This document shows positions 24,756 to 32,974 of a DNA stretch of 64,000 bases, in pieces. A program made the translations under genes and the position numbers. How positions within the stretch are numbered: position 1 is the stretch's first letter; each line of letters begins with the position of its first letter. The notes beneath the pieces are model-generated. The model was not told the origin of the DNA. It made no database searches and saw only the letters and a list, made by a program, of their open reading frames with translations. Source of the stretch: Methylobacterium mesophilicum (GTDB lineage: Bacteria; Pseudomonadota; Alphaproteobacteria; Rhizobiales; Beijerinckiaceae); NCBI RefSeq assembly GCF_022179445.1, contig NZ_BPQU01000012.1:1-64000 (forward strand), given 5' to 3'.

Positions 24756-27329
24756 ATGTCATTGAGGGGGCTTCGGAGCAGCCTGATCGCGTCGGCGTCG
24801 GTTCTGGGTGGGGCGATGCTGCCCTCGGCCGTGCAGGCTCAGAACGCCGTGACGCTGGGCGAGATCAGCGTCGTCTCGACCTCGCCGGTGGGTTCGGGCG
24901 GCGGCAACTCGAGCCGCGTGCAGAACCTCAACGGCCCGGGTGGGCTGGAGCCGGCCGGCTCGGCGCCGCCGCCGATCGGCCCGGTCCGCCTCCGGGGCAG
25001 CGAGCAGCCGCTCTACAAGATCCCCAGCACGGTCGAGACCGTCACCGCCAGCGACATCACGGTCGACCGCGGCACCGACAACGTCGTGGCGACCCTCGCC
25101 CGCCGCACGCCCGGCCTCAACCTGTCCGACTCGCAGGGCAATTCGAACCGCCCCGACGTGACCTATCGCGGCTTCACCGTCTCGCCGGTCCAGGGCGTGC
25201 CGCAGGGCCTGGCCGTCTACCAGAACGGCGTGCGCATCAACGAGGCCTTCGGCGACACCGTCAACTTCGACCTGATCCCGCCGCAGGCGATCCAGCGGAT
25301 CGACGTCGTCACCGGCAACCCGGTCTTCGGCCTCAACGCGCTGGGCGGCGCGGTCAACATCCAGATGAAGAACGGCTTCACCTGGCAGGGCACCGAGATC
25401 ACCGCGTTCGGCGGCTCCGACGCCCGCACCGCCGGCTACGTCGAGTACGGCAAGGTCTCGGGCCCGTGGAGCGTCTACTTCACCGGCGACGGCCTGAACG
25501 ACCGCGGCTGGCGCTACGAGAGCCCGAGCACGATCGGCCGGCTCTACGGCGACGTCGGCTACCGCTCGCAGGATTCCGAGTTCCACCTGATCGGGCTCGC
25601 CGCCCGCAGCTTCTTCGGCGCCGCCGCCGCCACGCCGGTGGACTTCAGCCACCGCGACCCGCGGTCGATCTTCACCTACCCGCAGACCAGCACCACCGAA
25701 GTCGGCACGATCCAGCTCACCGGCCGGGTCGACGTGTCGCCGACCTGGGACCTGGCCGGCAATGCCTATTTCCGCCGCTTCAGCCAGACCTACGTCGACG
25801 GCAACGACGGCAACTTCGAGAACTGCAGCACCCGCTCCAGCTTCCGCGGCAACCTCTGTTTCGAGGACGACGGCTTCAGCCCGGGCGCCGGCCAGTCGCA
25901 GCTCGCCTTCCGCAACCAGTTCCTGATCCTCGGCCAGCAGAACCAGCGCGTCCCGTTCCGGTCCGGGATCCCGTACGGCACCCTCGACGTGACCAAGACG
26001 GAGGCCACGGGCTTCGGCGGCTCGCTCCAGGCAGCCAACCGCGACCGGGTGTTCGGCCTGCCCAACACCTTCCTGGTCGGCGGCAGCATCGATGCGGCCA
26101 ACTACTCGTTCAAGTCGTCCAGTACCCTCGGCGTGATCAACCCGAACCTGTCGATCACCACCGATCCGAGCAACCCCTATTACGGCAACATCCCGGGCCT
26201 CGGCACGCCGCAGCTCCGCACCGCCGGCGCCCTCGGCATCGCGCCGAGCTCGGTCAACGGCTCGAACCTCTACATGGGCCTCTACACCCTCGACACCCTG
26301 GACGTGACCGACCGGCTGTCGCTCACGGCGGGCGCGCGGCTCAACTTCGCCCGCATCCAGAGCGAGGACCTGACCGGCTTCTCGCCGGACGTGACCGGCA
26401 CCCATTACTACAACAAGATCAACCCGGTCGCCGGCCTGACCTACCGCTTCACCGACGCGCTGAACCTCTACGGCAGCTACTCGGAATCGAACCGCGCGCC
26501 GACGCCGCTGGAACTGGCCTGCTCCAACCCGGACCGGCCGTGCCTGCTGCCGAACTCGCTGGTGGCCGACCCGCCGCTCAAGCAGGTCACCGGGCGGACC
26601 TACGAGGTCGGCTTCCGCGGCGCGCTGCCGAACACCTATGACGGCGGCGTCATCAGCTACAAGATCGGCGCCTTCCGCACCGACCTGTCGAACGACATCC
26701 TGTCGCTCGCCACCCCCGGCAACACCGCCCGCGCCTACTTCGTGAACGTGCCCTCGACCCAGCGTCAGGGCATCGAGGTCGGCAGCGAGTACACGGCCGA
26801 CTACCTCCGGGTCTACGCCAACTACGCCCTGATCGACGCCACCTTCCAGTTCAACGGCACCCTGTCCTCGCCCAACAATCCGCTCGCGGATGACGGCGCG
26901 ATCAACGTCCGCAAGGGCAACGTCGTGCCGCTGGTGCCGACCCACCAGTTCAAGGCCGGCTTCGACTACTTCGTCACCCCGAACTGGCAGTTCGGCGTCT
27001 ACCTCCAGGCCTTCTCGGCGTCCTACTTCCGCGGCGACGAGTCGAACCTGAACCGCAAGCTGCCGCCCTACTACGTCCTGAACTTCCAGACGAAGTACCA
27101 GGTCACCAAGAACCTCGAGCTGTTCGGCCTGGTCACCAACCTGACCAACAACCGCTACGCCACGTTCGGCACCTTCGCCGAGCCGGGCGCGGTGGCCGGC
27201 AACCTGCGGATCACCGACCCGCGGACCACGACGCTGTCGCAGCCGCTCTCGATCTACGGCGGCATCCGCTACGCCTTCGGCGCCGACCCGGTGCCGATGT
27301 CGGCCGAGCCGATCATCCGCAAGTACTGA
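24756..27329 (+). CDS. lutH: TonB-dependent receptor, lanthanide-uptake type
   Basis: 857 aa outer-membrane receptor. Signal peptide ends at AVQAQ, followed by a TonB-box-like TLGEISVVS, then the plug domain (LYKIPSTVETVTASDI, RTPGLNLSDSQGN, NPVFGLNALGGAVNIQMKNGF) and a 22-strand-type barrel ending near IYGGIRYAFG. Its place at the end of the ABC/PQQ cluster matches the receptor needed for lanthanide(-chelator) uptake in M. extorquens AM1. A siderophore role cannot be excluded by sequence alone. Confidence 0.87.
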   Translation: MSLRGLRSSLIASASVLGGAMLPSAVQAQNAVTLGEISVVSTSPVGSGGGNSSRVQNLNGPGGLEPAGSAPPPIGPVRLRGSEQPLYKIPSTVETVTASDITVDRGTDNVVATLARRTPGLNLSDSQGNSNRPDVTYRGFTVSPVQGVPQGLAVYQNGVRINEAFGDTVNFDLIPPQAIQRIDVVTGNPVFGLNALGGAVNIQMKNGFTWQGTEITAFGGSDARTAGYVEYGKVSGPWSVYFTGDGLNDRGWRYESPSTIGRLYGDVGYRSQDSEFHLIGLAARSFFGAAAATPVDFSHRDPRSIFTYPQTSTTEVGTIQLTGRVDVSPTWDLAGNAYFRRFSQTYVDGNDGNFENCSTRSSFRGNLCFEDDGFSPGAGQSQLAFRNQFLILGQQNQRVPFRSGIPYGTLDVTKTEATGFGGSLQAANRDRVFGLPNTFLVGGSIDAANYSFKSSSTLGVINPNLSITTDPSNPYYGNIPGLGTPQLRTAGALGIAPSSVNGSNLYMGLYTLDTLDVTDRLSLTAGARLNFARIQSEDLTGFSPDVTGTHYYNKINPVAGLTYRFTDALNLYGSYSESNRAPTPLELACSNPDRPCLLPNSLVADPPLKQVTGRTYEVGFRGALPNTYDGGVISYKIGAFRTDLSNDILSLATPGNTARAYFVNVPSTQRQGIEVGSEYTADYLRVYANYALIDATFQFNGTLSSPNNPLADDGAINVRKGNVVPLVPTHQFKAGFDYFVTPNWQFGVYLQAFSASYFRGDESNLNRKLPPYYVLNFQTKYQVTKNLELFGLVTNLTNNRYATFGTFAEPGAVAGNLRITDPRTTTLSQPLSIYGGIRYAFGADPVPMSAEPIIRKY

Positions 27330-27361
27330 ACCCCGGAAGTACTGAAGCCGGGAAGTACTGA
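27321..27361 (+). repeat. 16-bp tandem repeat at the lutH stop codon
   Basis: The unit aagtactgaaccccgg, which contains the lutH stop codon, is repeated about 2.5 times with an exact 16-bp period (starts 27321, 27337, 27353). The first two units share 14 of 16 bases. Confidence 0.75.
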
Positions 27362-27382
27362 CGCTGTCGAAGGCGTCGGGCC

Positions 27383-27422
27383 AGGGCGCTCCGCGCGGTC
27401 TTCGGACCGGGTGGGGCGCCCT
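27383..27422 (+). terminator. hairpin downstream of lutH
   Basis: Stem-loop of agggcgc / gcgccct with an inner stem cggtc-ttcg-gaccg, followed by ggcgttttc. Good candidate for the end of the lutH transcript. Confidence 0.55.
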
Positions 27423-27584
27423 TGGCGTTTTCAGCTCCCCGCCCGACGCCGGCCGTGCGGCCTCACGTCTCAGGAACGGGCCCCGGCGCCCCGCGTCTCA
27501 TCCGGGAGCGCCAGAGGCGGCGGCCGGTCCTCGATCCGGCGACCCGCCTCCGAACCTGCGCGAACGATTTGGAGACACGCCTCG

Positions 27585-27938
27585 ATGATGATGAGATTCG
27601 CCTTCGCAGCCCTGGCCCTCGCGGCCGCCACGCCGGCCTGGGCGACCCCGTGCGCCGACGAGGTGTCCACGCTGCAGAAGCGCCTCGACAGCGCGGGCGC
27701 CGCCGCTGTGACCGGCACGACGCCCCCCGGCGGCACGACCTCGTCGCATTCCGACAAGGCGCTCGCGACCCCGCCGGCCCTCACCAAGGGCGACGCCGAC
27801 GTGAAGCCGACCGCCTCCGGCGTCGAGGAGGCGAAGAAGCTCGTCGCCAAGGCCGCCGCCGAGGACAAGGCCGGCAACGCCGAGGCCTGCCGCAACACGA
27901 TCATGCAGGCCAAGGAAAAGGCCGGCGCCCTCCCGTAG
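27585..27938 (+). CDS. small two-Cys exported protein at the end of the lut cluster
   Basis: 117 aa; three consecutive ATGs (27585, 27588, 27591) follow ggaga. Signal peptide ends ATPAWA. The mature protein has CADEVSTLQKRL, a Gly/Thr/Pro-rich middle, and EEAKKLVAKAAAEDKAGN then AEACRNTIMQAKEKAG. There are no EF-hand motifs, so this is not lanmodulin, although it occupies the region where lanM and a further exported-protein gene lie in M. extorquens. Its Cys-helix pattern resembles that of the small protein at 21411-21866. Confidence 0.72.
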   Translation: MMMRFAFAALALAAATPAWATPCADEVSTLQKRLDSAGAAAVTGTTPPGGTTSSHSDKALATPPALTKGDADVKPTASGVEEAKKLVAKAAAEDKAGNAEACRNTIMQAKEKAGALP

Positions 27939-28279
27939 GGTTTTTCGGGACGCCGGATACCTCGTCGGGACAGTTCCCCCCGCGACCTCGTCCCGGGATG
28001 CGTCCGCCCAGCCGGGGCTTCGATGGACCCGTTCCGGAGGCATGGTGTCTCCGGACGGGCTCCGTCGAGGCGGAACGTTCTTCGATCGGTTGCCCGATGG
28101 CCTCCGCAGCGTCGTAGGCTGCACCGGCAGCATGGCATCAGCGGTGTCGGATCGAGGCCCGTGTCGCGGGAAAATCCCGATCGCACACGCCGCCCGGCAC
28201 CGCGCCACGTTCCGGTTTCTTTACTTCGTCGCGCGATGGCTGATCCGCCCGGGCCGTGTTGCCCGAGAGGGGCAACGTC
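27939..28279. other. gene-free stretch with an inverted repeat
   Basis: No convincing gene. An imperfect inverted repeat at 28028-28059 (arms around tccggag / ctccgga) may terminate the upstream gene or regulate the next. Open frames here lack ribosome-binding sites. Confidence 0.4.
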
Positions 28280-29341
28280 ATGATCTCGTCGCGTGCCAAG
28301 CATCGGGTGTTCGCGTCCGGCTTCCGCGCGATCCAGGCGTTCGGCGCTGATCGCTGGCTGGCTCCGGCCGCCCGCGGCCTCGGGGTGATCCTGACCTTTC
28401 ACCACGTCAGCCCGGATCCGGTGCCGGCCTTCGCGCCGAACCGGCTCCTCAGCATCACCCCGGATTTCCTGGATCTCACCCTGCGCGAACTCGACGCGCG
28501 CGGCTTCGACATCATCGGGCTCGATGCGGTGCCGGAACGGCTGGCCGCCCGGGATTACGGTCCGCCCTTCGCGGTCCTGACCTTCGACGACGGATACCGT
28601 GACAATGTCGAGCACGCCCGCCCGGTGCTCGAGCGGCACGGCGCCCCCTGGACCCTGTTCGTGGCGAGCGGCTTCGCCGACCAGCGCGGGCGCCTGTGGT
28701 GGATCGAGCTGGAGCGGGCGATCGCGCGTCTCGACCGGGTACGGATCGACATCCACGGCCGCAGCCTCGATCTGCCGGCCCGCAACCCGCAGGAGAAGGC
28801 CCTGGCCTTCGAGGCGCTCTACCGCGACCTGCGCCGCGGCAGCGAGGCCGCGCTTCTCGACCGGATCGCCGACCTGTGCCGGCAGGCTGGCCTCGCACCG
28901 GGCAGGATCGCACCCGAACTGTGTCTGTCGTGGGATGAATTGCGGGCGCTGGGCCGTGACCCGGCGGTGACGTTCGGGGCGCACACGGTCAGCCATCCGA
29001 TGCTCGCCAAGCACGATACGGCGACCGTCGCCCGCGAGATCGCCGAGAGCCGCGCCCGGATCGAGGCCGAGCTCGGCCGCGAGATCCGGCATCTGTCCTA
29101 CCCAGTCGGCGACCCGACCTCGGCCGGCCCCCGAGAATTCGCCCTCGCCGCGGATCAGGGTTTCGCCACCGCGGTGACGACGAGACCCGGCCATCTGTTC
29201 GCCGACCATGCCGGGCATCTGCGCGCCCTACCGCGGGTCTCGATCAACGGCTGCCACCAGTCGCGGGCGGCGCTGGCGGGATTGCTGTCCGGCGTCCCGT
29301 TCCTGGCCTGGAACCGCGGGCGGCGCCTCAACGTCGCCTGA
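28280..29341 (+). CDS. polysaccharide deacetylase (NodB-type)
   Basis: 353 aa from the ATG at 28280 with GAGGGG upstream. NodB-homology carbohydrate esterase 4 motifs are present: TFHHVS, then TFDDGYRDN (Asp-Asp metal/base motif, near residue 98) and TFGAHTVSHPML (His-x-x-x-His metal motif), plus LSYPVGDP. Removes N- or O-acetyl groups from a polysaccharide. No signal peptide is evident, so it may act on a cytosolic precursor. It precedes an exopolysaccharide locus by about 4 kb. Confidence 0.88.
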   Translation: MISSRAKHRVFASGFRAIQAFGADRWLAPAARGLGVILTFHHVSPDPVPAFAPNRLLSITPDFLDLTLRELDARGFDIIGLDAVPERLAARDYGPPFAVLTFDDGYRDNVEHARPVLERHGAPWTLFVASGFADQRGRLWWIELERAIARLDRVRIDIHGRSLDLPARNPQEKALAFEALYRDLRRGSEAALLDRIADLCRQAGLAPGRIAPELCLSWDELRALGRDPAVTFGAHTVSHPMLAKHDTATVAREIAESRARIEAELGREIRHLSYPVGDPTSAGPREFALAADQGFATAVTTRPGHLFADHAGHLRALPRVSINGCHQSRAALAGLLSGVPFLAWNRGRRLNVA

Positions 29342-29350
29342 CCGGATCGC

Positions 29351-29797
29351 TCATGCGATATCTGCCGGTAACGTGTCGTGCGGATCGTGCGCCGCCAAGC
29401 CAAGCGGCCGGAAGTGACGGACGTTACGCGTCAGGATCGTCCAGCCGCGACATAGCGCCGTCGCGCCGATGGCGAGGTCCGCCATGCCGGGGGCATGGCC
29501 TTCTCGCCTGGCCACGTCGGACAGGCGGCCGATACACCGGGCGATCTCGAGATCGATCGGCAGAATCTGAGCGCTGTAGAGGTGCAGCAGCGTCTCCAGC
29601 CAATCCGACAGACGCGCCGCCTTGCGAGAAGCGCCATCCCGGCGGCATTTGGCGATACCGTCCTCGATTTCGGCGATGGTGATCACCGAAAGGTGCAGGC
29701 TGGCGCTGTTTCGGTGCATCCAGGCGATCAGGTCGTCGGCCGGGATCGCCTTGGTTGGTGCGGCCGCCGAAAGGACATTGGTATCGACGAGGTACAC
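29351..29797 (-). CDS. VapC-type PIN toxin
   Basis: 148 aa from a GTG at 29797, 5 nt after the antitoxin stop. PIN nuclease acidic residues are in place: Asp5 in YLVDTNVLS, Glu43 in ITIAEIEDG and Asp107 in GMADLAIGATA, with the LTRNVRHF end motif. VapC toxins are site-specific endoribonucleases neutralised by their cognate antitoxin. An alternative family name is FitB. Convergent with the deacetylase gene, 9 nt away. Confidence 0.88.
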   Translation of the reverse strand: MYLVDTNVLSAAAPTKAIPADDLIAWMHRNSASLHLSVITIAEIEDGIAKCRRDGASRKAARLSDWLETLLHLYSAQILPIDLEIARCIGRLSDVARREGHAPGMADLAIGATALCRGWTILTRNVRHFRPLGLAAHDPHDTLPADIA

Positions 29798-29802
29798 AGG
29801 CG

Positions 29803-30042
29803 TCAGAGATCGATTCTTCTCAGCGCACCGGATCGCGGCGGAAGATCCTCCGTTTCGAGAGGCGCGGCCATCAGGAGCCGGCCGAAGGATGGGACCTGCG
29901 AAAGCCGTTGCCACTCTTCGAAGCTGAGCAGCACGGCCTCGGGCCGGCCATGGCGTGTGATGACGGAGGGTTGGCCCTGCCGGGCCTTGTCGATGACGGC
30001 CGAGAGCGTCGCCTTGGCGTCCCGCAACTGGATTTCCCGCAT
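29803..30042 (-). CDS. Phd/YefM-type antitoxin
   Basis: 79 aa from the ATG at 30042 behind GGAGG. The N-terminal DNA-binding half fits Phd/YefM (MREIQLRDAKATLSAVIDKA, then QPSVITRHGRPEAVLLSFEEW), and the C-terminal tail would wrap the toxin. First gene of the toxin-antitoxin operon; such antitoxins repress their own promoter. Confidence 0.87.
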   Translation of the reverse strand: MREIQLRDAKATLSAVIDKARQGQPSVITRHGRPEAVLLSFEEWQRLSQVPSFGRLLMAAPLETEDLPPRSGALRRIDL

Positions 30043-30111
30043 CCGACCCTCCACGACGACATCGGCATCGTAGGGGTGGGGATCGGCGCCGGCAACGCTG
30101 CTTGAAAGTCC

Positions 30112-30447
30112 TCAGCGCCGGCGGCGATGCCGGTAGCCGGTCGAGAACGAGGCGTATTGCCGGCCGCCCCGCCGCGAGCGGTACCGGCCGCGGCGGCCGG
30201 CCGCCGCCTCGACGGCCTCGTCCGCCTGGGGCAGCGCCTCGGCCAGGGCCGGGGCGGCGGCCGCGTCGGCCGAGGCGTAGCCGCCCGCCACGTTCTTGGC
30301 GGCCGGGCCGAACATCGCCAGGCACTGGTTGTAGGCCAGATCGTTCTTCAGCCGCTCGCACTCCCCGATCGAACGCGGCGTGCCCTGCGCCAGGGCGGAG
30401 CACGGCGCGAGCAGCACGGCGAGTGCGGCCAGATGCTTGAGGCGCAT
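30112..30447 (-). CDS. small exported basic protein
   Basis: 111 aa. Signal peptide MRLKHLAALAVLLAPCSALA, then a Cys pair in GECERLKNDLAYNQCLAMFG, an Ala-rich middle and an Arg/Gly/Tyr-rich tail ending YRHRRRR. Resembles small periplasmic proteins of unknown function common in Rhizobiales. Confidence 0.65.
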   Translation of the reverse strand: MRLKHLAALAVLLAPCSALAQGTPRSIGECERLKNDLAYNQCLAMFGPAAKNVAGGYASADAAAAPALAEALPQADEAVEAAAGRRGRYRSRRGGRQYASFSTGYRHRRRR

Positions 30448-30527
30448 GGGCAAGCGATACACGGACGGGTCTCGGTTTCGGATCCGAGGCTTCTGCCGGC
30501 CGAGTGCGGCGAAATCGAGGGGTCCGG

Positions 30528-30737
30528 TTAACGGTCCGGACGCTCCATCCAGCGGATCAGCGGCATCAGCGGAAAGATCCACGCGATTCCGAGGATTGAA
30601 TAGAGCACGGCCTGGATCGCCGCCGGGGTCTCGGCGATGCGGCTGTCGGCCAAGGCCATCGCCAGCGGCCCGTACAGGCAGACGAAGGCCAGCATCGCGA
30701 CCGTGCCGATCAACGTGCGGGTGCGGCGGCGCATCAT
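30528..30737 (-). CDS. DUF2842 family small membrane protein
   Basis: 69 aa from an ATG at 30737 with two membrane helices (TLIGTVAMLAFVCLYGPLAM and VLYSILGIAWIFPLMPLI). Length, two-helix layout and the WIFPLMPLIRWM ending fit DUF2842, an alphaproteobacterial family of unknown function. Divergent from ctaA. Confidence 0.78.
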   Translation of the reverse strand: MMRRRTRTLIGTVAMLAFVCLYGPLAMALADSRIAETPAAIQAVLYSILGIAWIFPLMPLIRWMERPDR

Positions 30738-30904
30738 GGTTATCCGAAGCCCTGTCTCTCCCTGTGGTGAGACGGCTATCGCCCGTCGGCCCGGTTGGCA
30801 ACGCGCGCAGCGCCGCGGGCTGCGGCGCCGCCGACGTTGCCCGCGTCCCGCGCTTCCCCTAACGCGTCGCGAGGGCCGGGACATCCGGGCCGACCGCGGA
30901 AGGG

Positions 30905-32014
30905 ATGCGCGTGGTGATGAGAGTCTCGGGCGAGCAGCGATCGGGAGCCGTGCGGACCTGGCTCTACCTGATGGCGGCCCTCGTGGTCGCCATGGTGGCG
31001 GTCGGCGGCGCGACCCGCCTGACCGGTTCCGGCCTGTCGATCACCGAGTGGCGCCCCGTGACCGGGATCGTGCCGCCCCTGTCGGAGGCGGACTGGACCG
31101 CCGAGTTCGCCAAGTACAAGGACACGCCGCAATACAACATCCTCAACCAGGGGATGGGCCTGTCGTCGTTCAAGGTGCTGTACGGCTGGGAATGGGGCCA
31201 TCGCGTGCTCGGGCGGCTGATCGGCCTCGTGTTCTTCCTGCCGCTGGTCGTGTTCTGGTGGCGCGGCATGATCGGCCGGCGCCTCGGCCTCGGGCTGCTC
31301 GGCCTCGGGATCCTCGGCGGCCTCCAGGGGGCGATCGGCTGGATCATGGTCGCGTCGGGGCTCCAGCCCGGCATGACCGCGGTGGCACCGCTGAAGCTCG
31401 CCCTGCACCTGACGACCGCCAGCCTGATCCTGGCCGGGCTGGTCTGGCTGGCGGCCGGCCAGCGCAGCGACGCGGCCGATCCCGCCCCCGGCCGCATCCG
31501 CCGGGTCGCCGCGCTGCTGCCGGCCCTGGTCCTGGTGCAGATCTTCCTCGGCGGGCTGGTCGCCGGGTCGCATGCCGGCCTCGTCTACAACACGTGGCCG
31601 GACATGGACGGCGCCCTCGTCCCGCCGGTGGACAGCCTGTTCGCGATCCGGCCCTGGATCGAGAACTTCGTCGACAACCACGCCCTGGTCCAGTTCGACC
31701 ACCGGGTCAGCGCCTACCTGCTCCTGGTGGTCGCGCTCCTGCACGCGGTGGACGCGCGGATGACCGGTCCGGCCGGCGCGGCCGGGCGTGCCGCCGGCGT
31801 CGCGGCCCTGTCCCTGGCCCAGGCCGGCCTCGGCATCGCCACCCTGCTGCTGGCGGTGCCGCTCTGGGCCGCGCTGGCCCATCAGGTCCTGGCGATGGCC
31901 GTGCTGACCATGGCGGTGGTCCACGCCCGGCTGAGCCGCGGCACCGGCGTCGTCCGCCGCCCGGCCCGGGAACCGGTGCTCGGCTTCGAGGGCTTTGTGG
32001 GTCGCGGCGCCTGA
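30905..32014 (+). CDS. ctaA: heme A synthase (COX15/CtaA)
   Basis: 369 aa inner-membrane enzyme that oxidises the C8 methyl of heme O to formyl, giving heme A for aa3-type oxidases. Eight membrane helices are visible, with family motifs GGATRLTGSGLSITEWRPVTG near residue 34, the EWGHRVLGR His, QGAIGWIMVASGL, LALHLTTA, GGLVAGSHAGLVYNTWPDM and QFDHRVSAYLL, and a final AHQVLAM His. The length fits the alphaproteobacterial (type 2) COX15 group. Start GTG/ATG region: the ATG at 30905 was taken. Confidence 0.94.
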   Translation: MRVVMRVSGEQRSGAVRTWLYLMAALVVAMVAVGGATRLTGSGLSITEWRPVTGIVPPLSEADWTAEFAKYKDTPQYNILNQGMGLSSFKVLYGWEWGHRVLGRLIGLVFFLPLVVFWWRGMIGRRLGLGLLGLGILGGLQGAIGWIMVASGLQPGMTAVAPLKLALHLTTASLILAGLVWLAAGQRSDAADPAPGRIRRVAALLPALVLVQIFLGGLVAGSHAGLVYNTWPDMDGALVPPVDSLFAIRPWIENFVDNHALVQFDHRVSAYLLLVVALLHAVDARMTGPAGAAGRAAGVAALSLAQAGLGIATLLLAVPLWAALAHQVLAMAVLTMAVVHARLSRGTGVVRRPAREPVLGFEGFVGRGA

Positions 32015-32158
32015 TCAGGGCTGCGGCGCCACCGCCACGCACAACAAGTCTTTCACCACGCGGCAATAGAACCTTGGGATAAACGCCCCGTCAGCACTTT
32101 GCATAGGGAACGGTTGAGCCATCTTAAGCTTTAGGCTGCAGGCGTAGCAGGAGGCTTC

Positions 32159-32845
32159 ATGATGTCTCTCGCGGAGGATGGTCGCCCGCTGACCCTGACG
32201 TGGCACTACACGCCGCGCGAGATCGTGGCGGACGGGGTGATCCACGGCCTCGGGGTCGTCTTCGGCCTCGCCGGCGCAGCGGCGCTGGTGGCCACGGCGC
32301 TCACGGCGCATCTCGGATTCGGCGAGCGGGCCGCGGTGGTGCTGTACGCCACCGCCCTGGTGCTGATGCTCGGCGTCTCCGCGGTCTACAACCTCTACCC
32401 GGTCAGCCCGCGGAAATGGCTCCTGCGCCGGGCCGACCACGCGCTGATCTACCTGATGATCGCCGGGACCTACACGCCCCTCGTCGCCCTGGTCGGCTCC
32501 GGCATCCGCGCCTACCTGCTGCTGGCGGTGATCTGGCTGGTCGCCCTGGTCGGGATCGCGGTGAAGCTGTTCCTGCCCGGCCGGTTCGACCGGCTCTCCA
32601 TCGCCCTCTACCTGCTGCTCGGCTGGAGCGGCCTGCTCGCCTACGAGTCGGTGATCGCCGCCCTCCAACCCACCGCCCTGTGGCTGCTGGCGATCGGCGG
32701 GCTGCTCTACTCGGTCGGCGTCCTGTTCCACGTCTGGCGGACCCTGCCGTTCCAGAACGCGATCTGGCACGGCTTCGTGCTCGCGGCCACGGCCTGCCAT
32801 TACGGCACGATCTGGGCCAGCCTCAACGGCCTGCCACTGACGTGA
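32159..32845 (+). CDS. hemolysin III family membrane protein
   Basis: 228 aa; ATG behind GGAGG (second ATG adjacent). PAQR/hemolysin III family with seven membrane helices. Family motifs: ADGVIHGLGVVFGLAGAAALV near the start, VSAVYNLYP, RRADHALIYLMIAGTYTPL with the conserved Asp-His, and FHVWRTLPFQNAIWHGFVL with the C-terminal His motif. The metal site suggests a membrane hydrolase activity; the physiological role in bacteria is poorly known. Confidence 0.9.
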   Translation: MMSLAEDGRPLTLTWHYTPREIVADGVIHGLGVVFGLAGAAALVATALTAHLGFGERAAVVLYATALVLMLGVSAVYNLYPVSPRKWLLRRADHALIYLMIAGTYTPLVALVGSGIRAYLLLAVIWLVALVGIAVKLFLPGRFDRLSIALYLLLGWSGLLAYESVIAALQPTALWLLAIGGLLYSVGVLFHVWRTLPFQNAIWHGFVLAATACHYGTIWASLNGLPLT

Positions 32846-32974
32846 ATTGATCCACAGCAGTAAAACTCCGCTTACCTTTCCGTCGAAAAGGCCCATCCAG
32901 ACGGAGACCGTTTAAGTTTACTGCGACGGTGGCTGCACCACACTCTCGGGACTGTTATTCCCGGGAGCGATACC

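Noticed and set aside
24759-26945. 728-codon open frame antisense to the TonB receptor gene
   Set aside because: High-GC DNA leaves long antisense frames open. The receptor has clear motifs, and the antisense product has no recognisable domain and a biased Arg/Ala/Val/Gly composition.
27585-27938. possible lanmodulin
   Set aside because: No EF-hand loop is present. The protein has a Cys pair and a Thr/Gly/Pro-rich middle, unlike lanmodulin.
28023-28350. short frames before the deacetylase gene
   Set aside because: Overlap the ribosome-binding region and start of the real gene and cross an inverted repeat.
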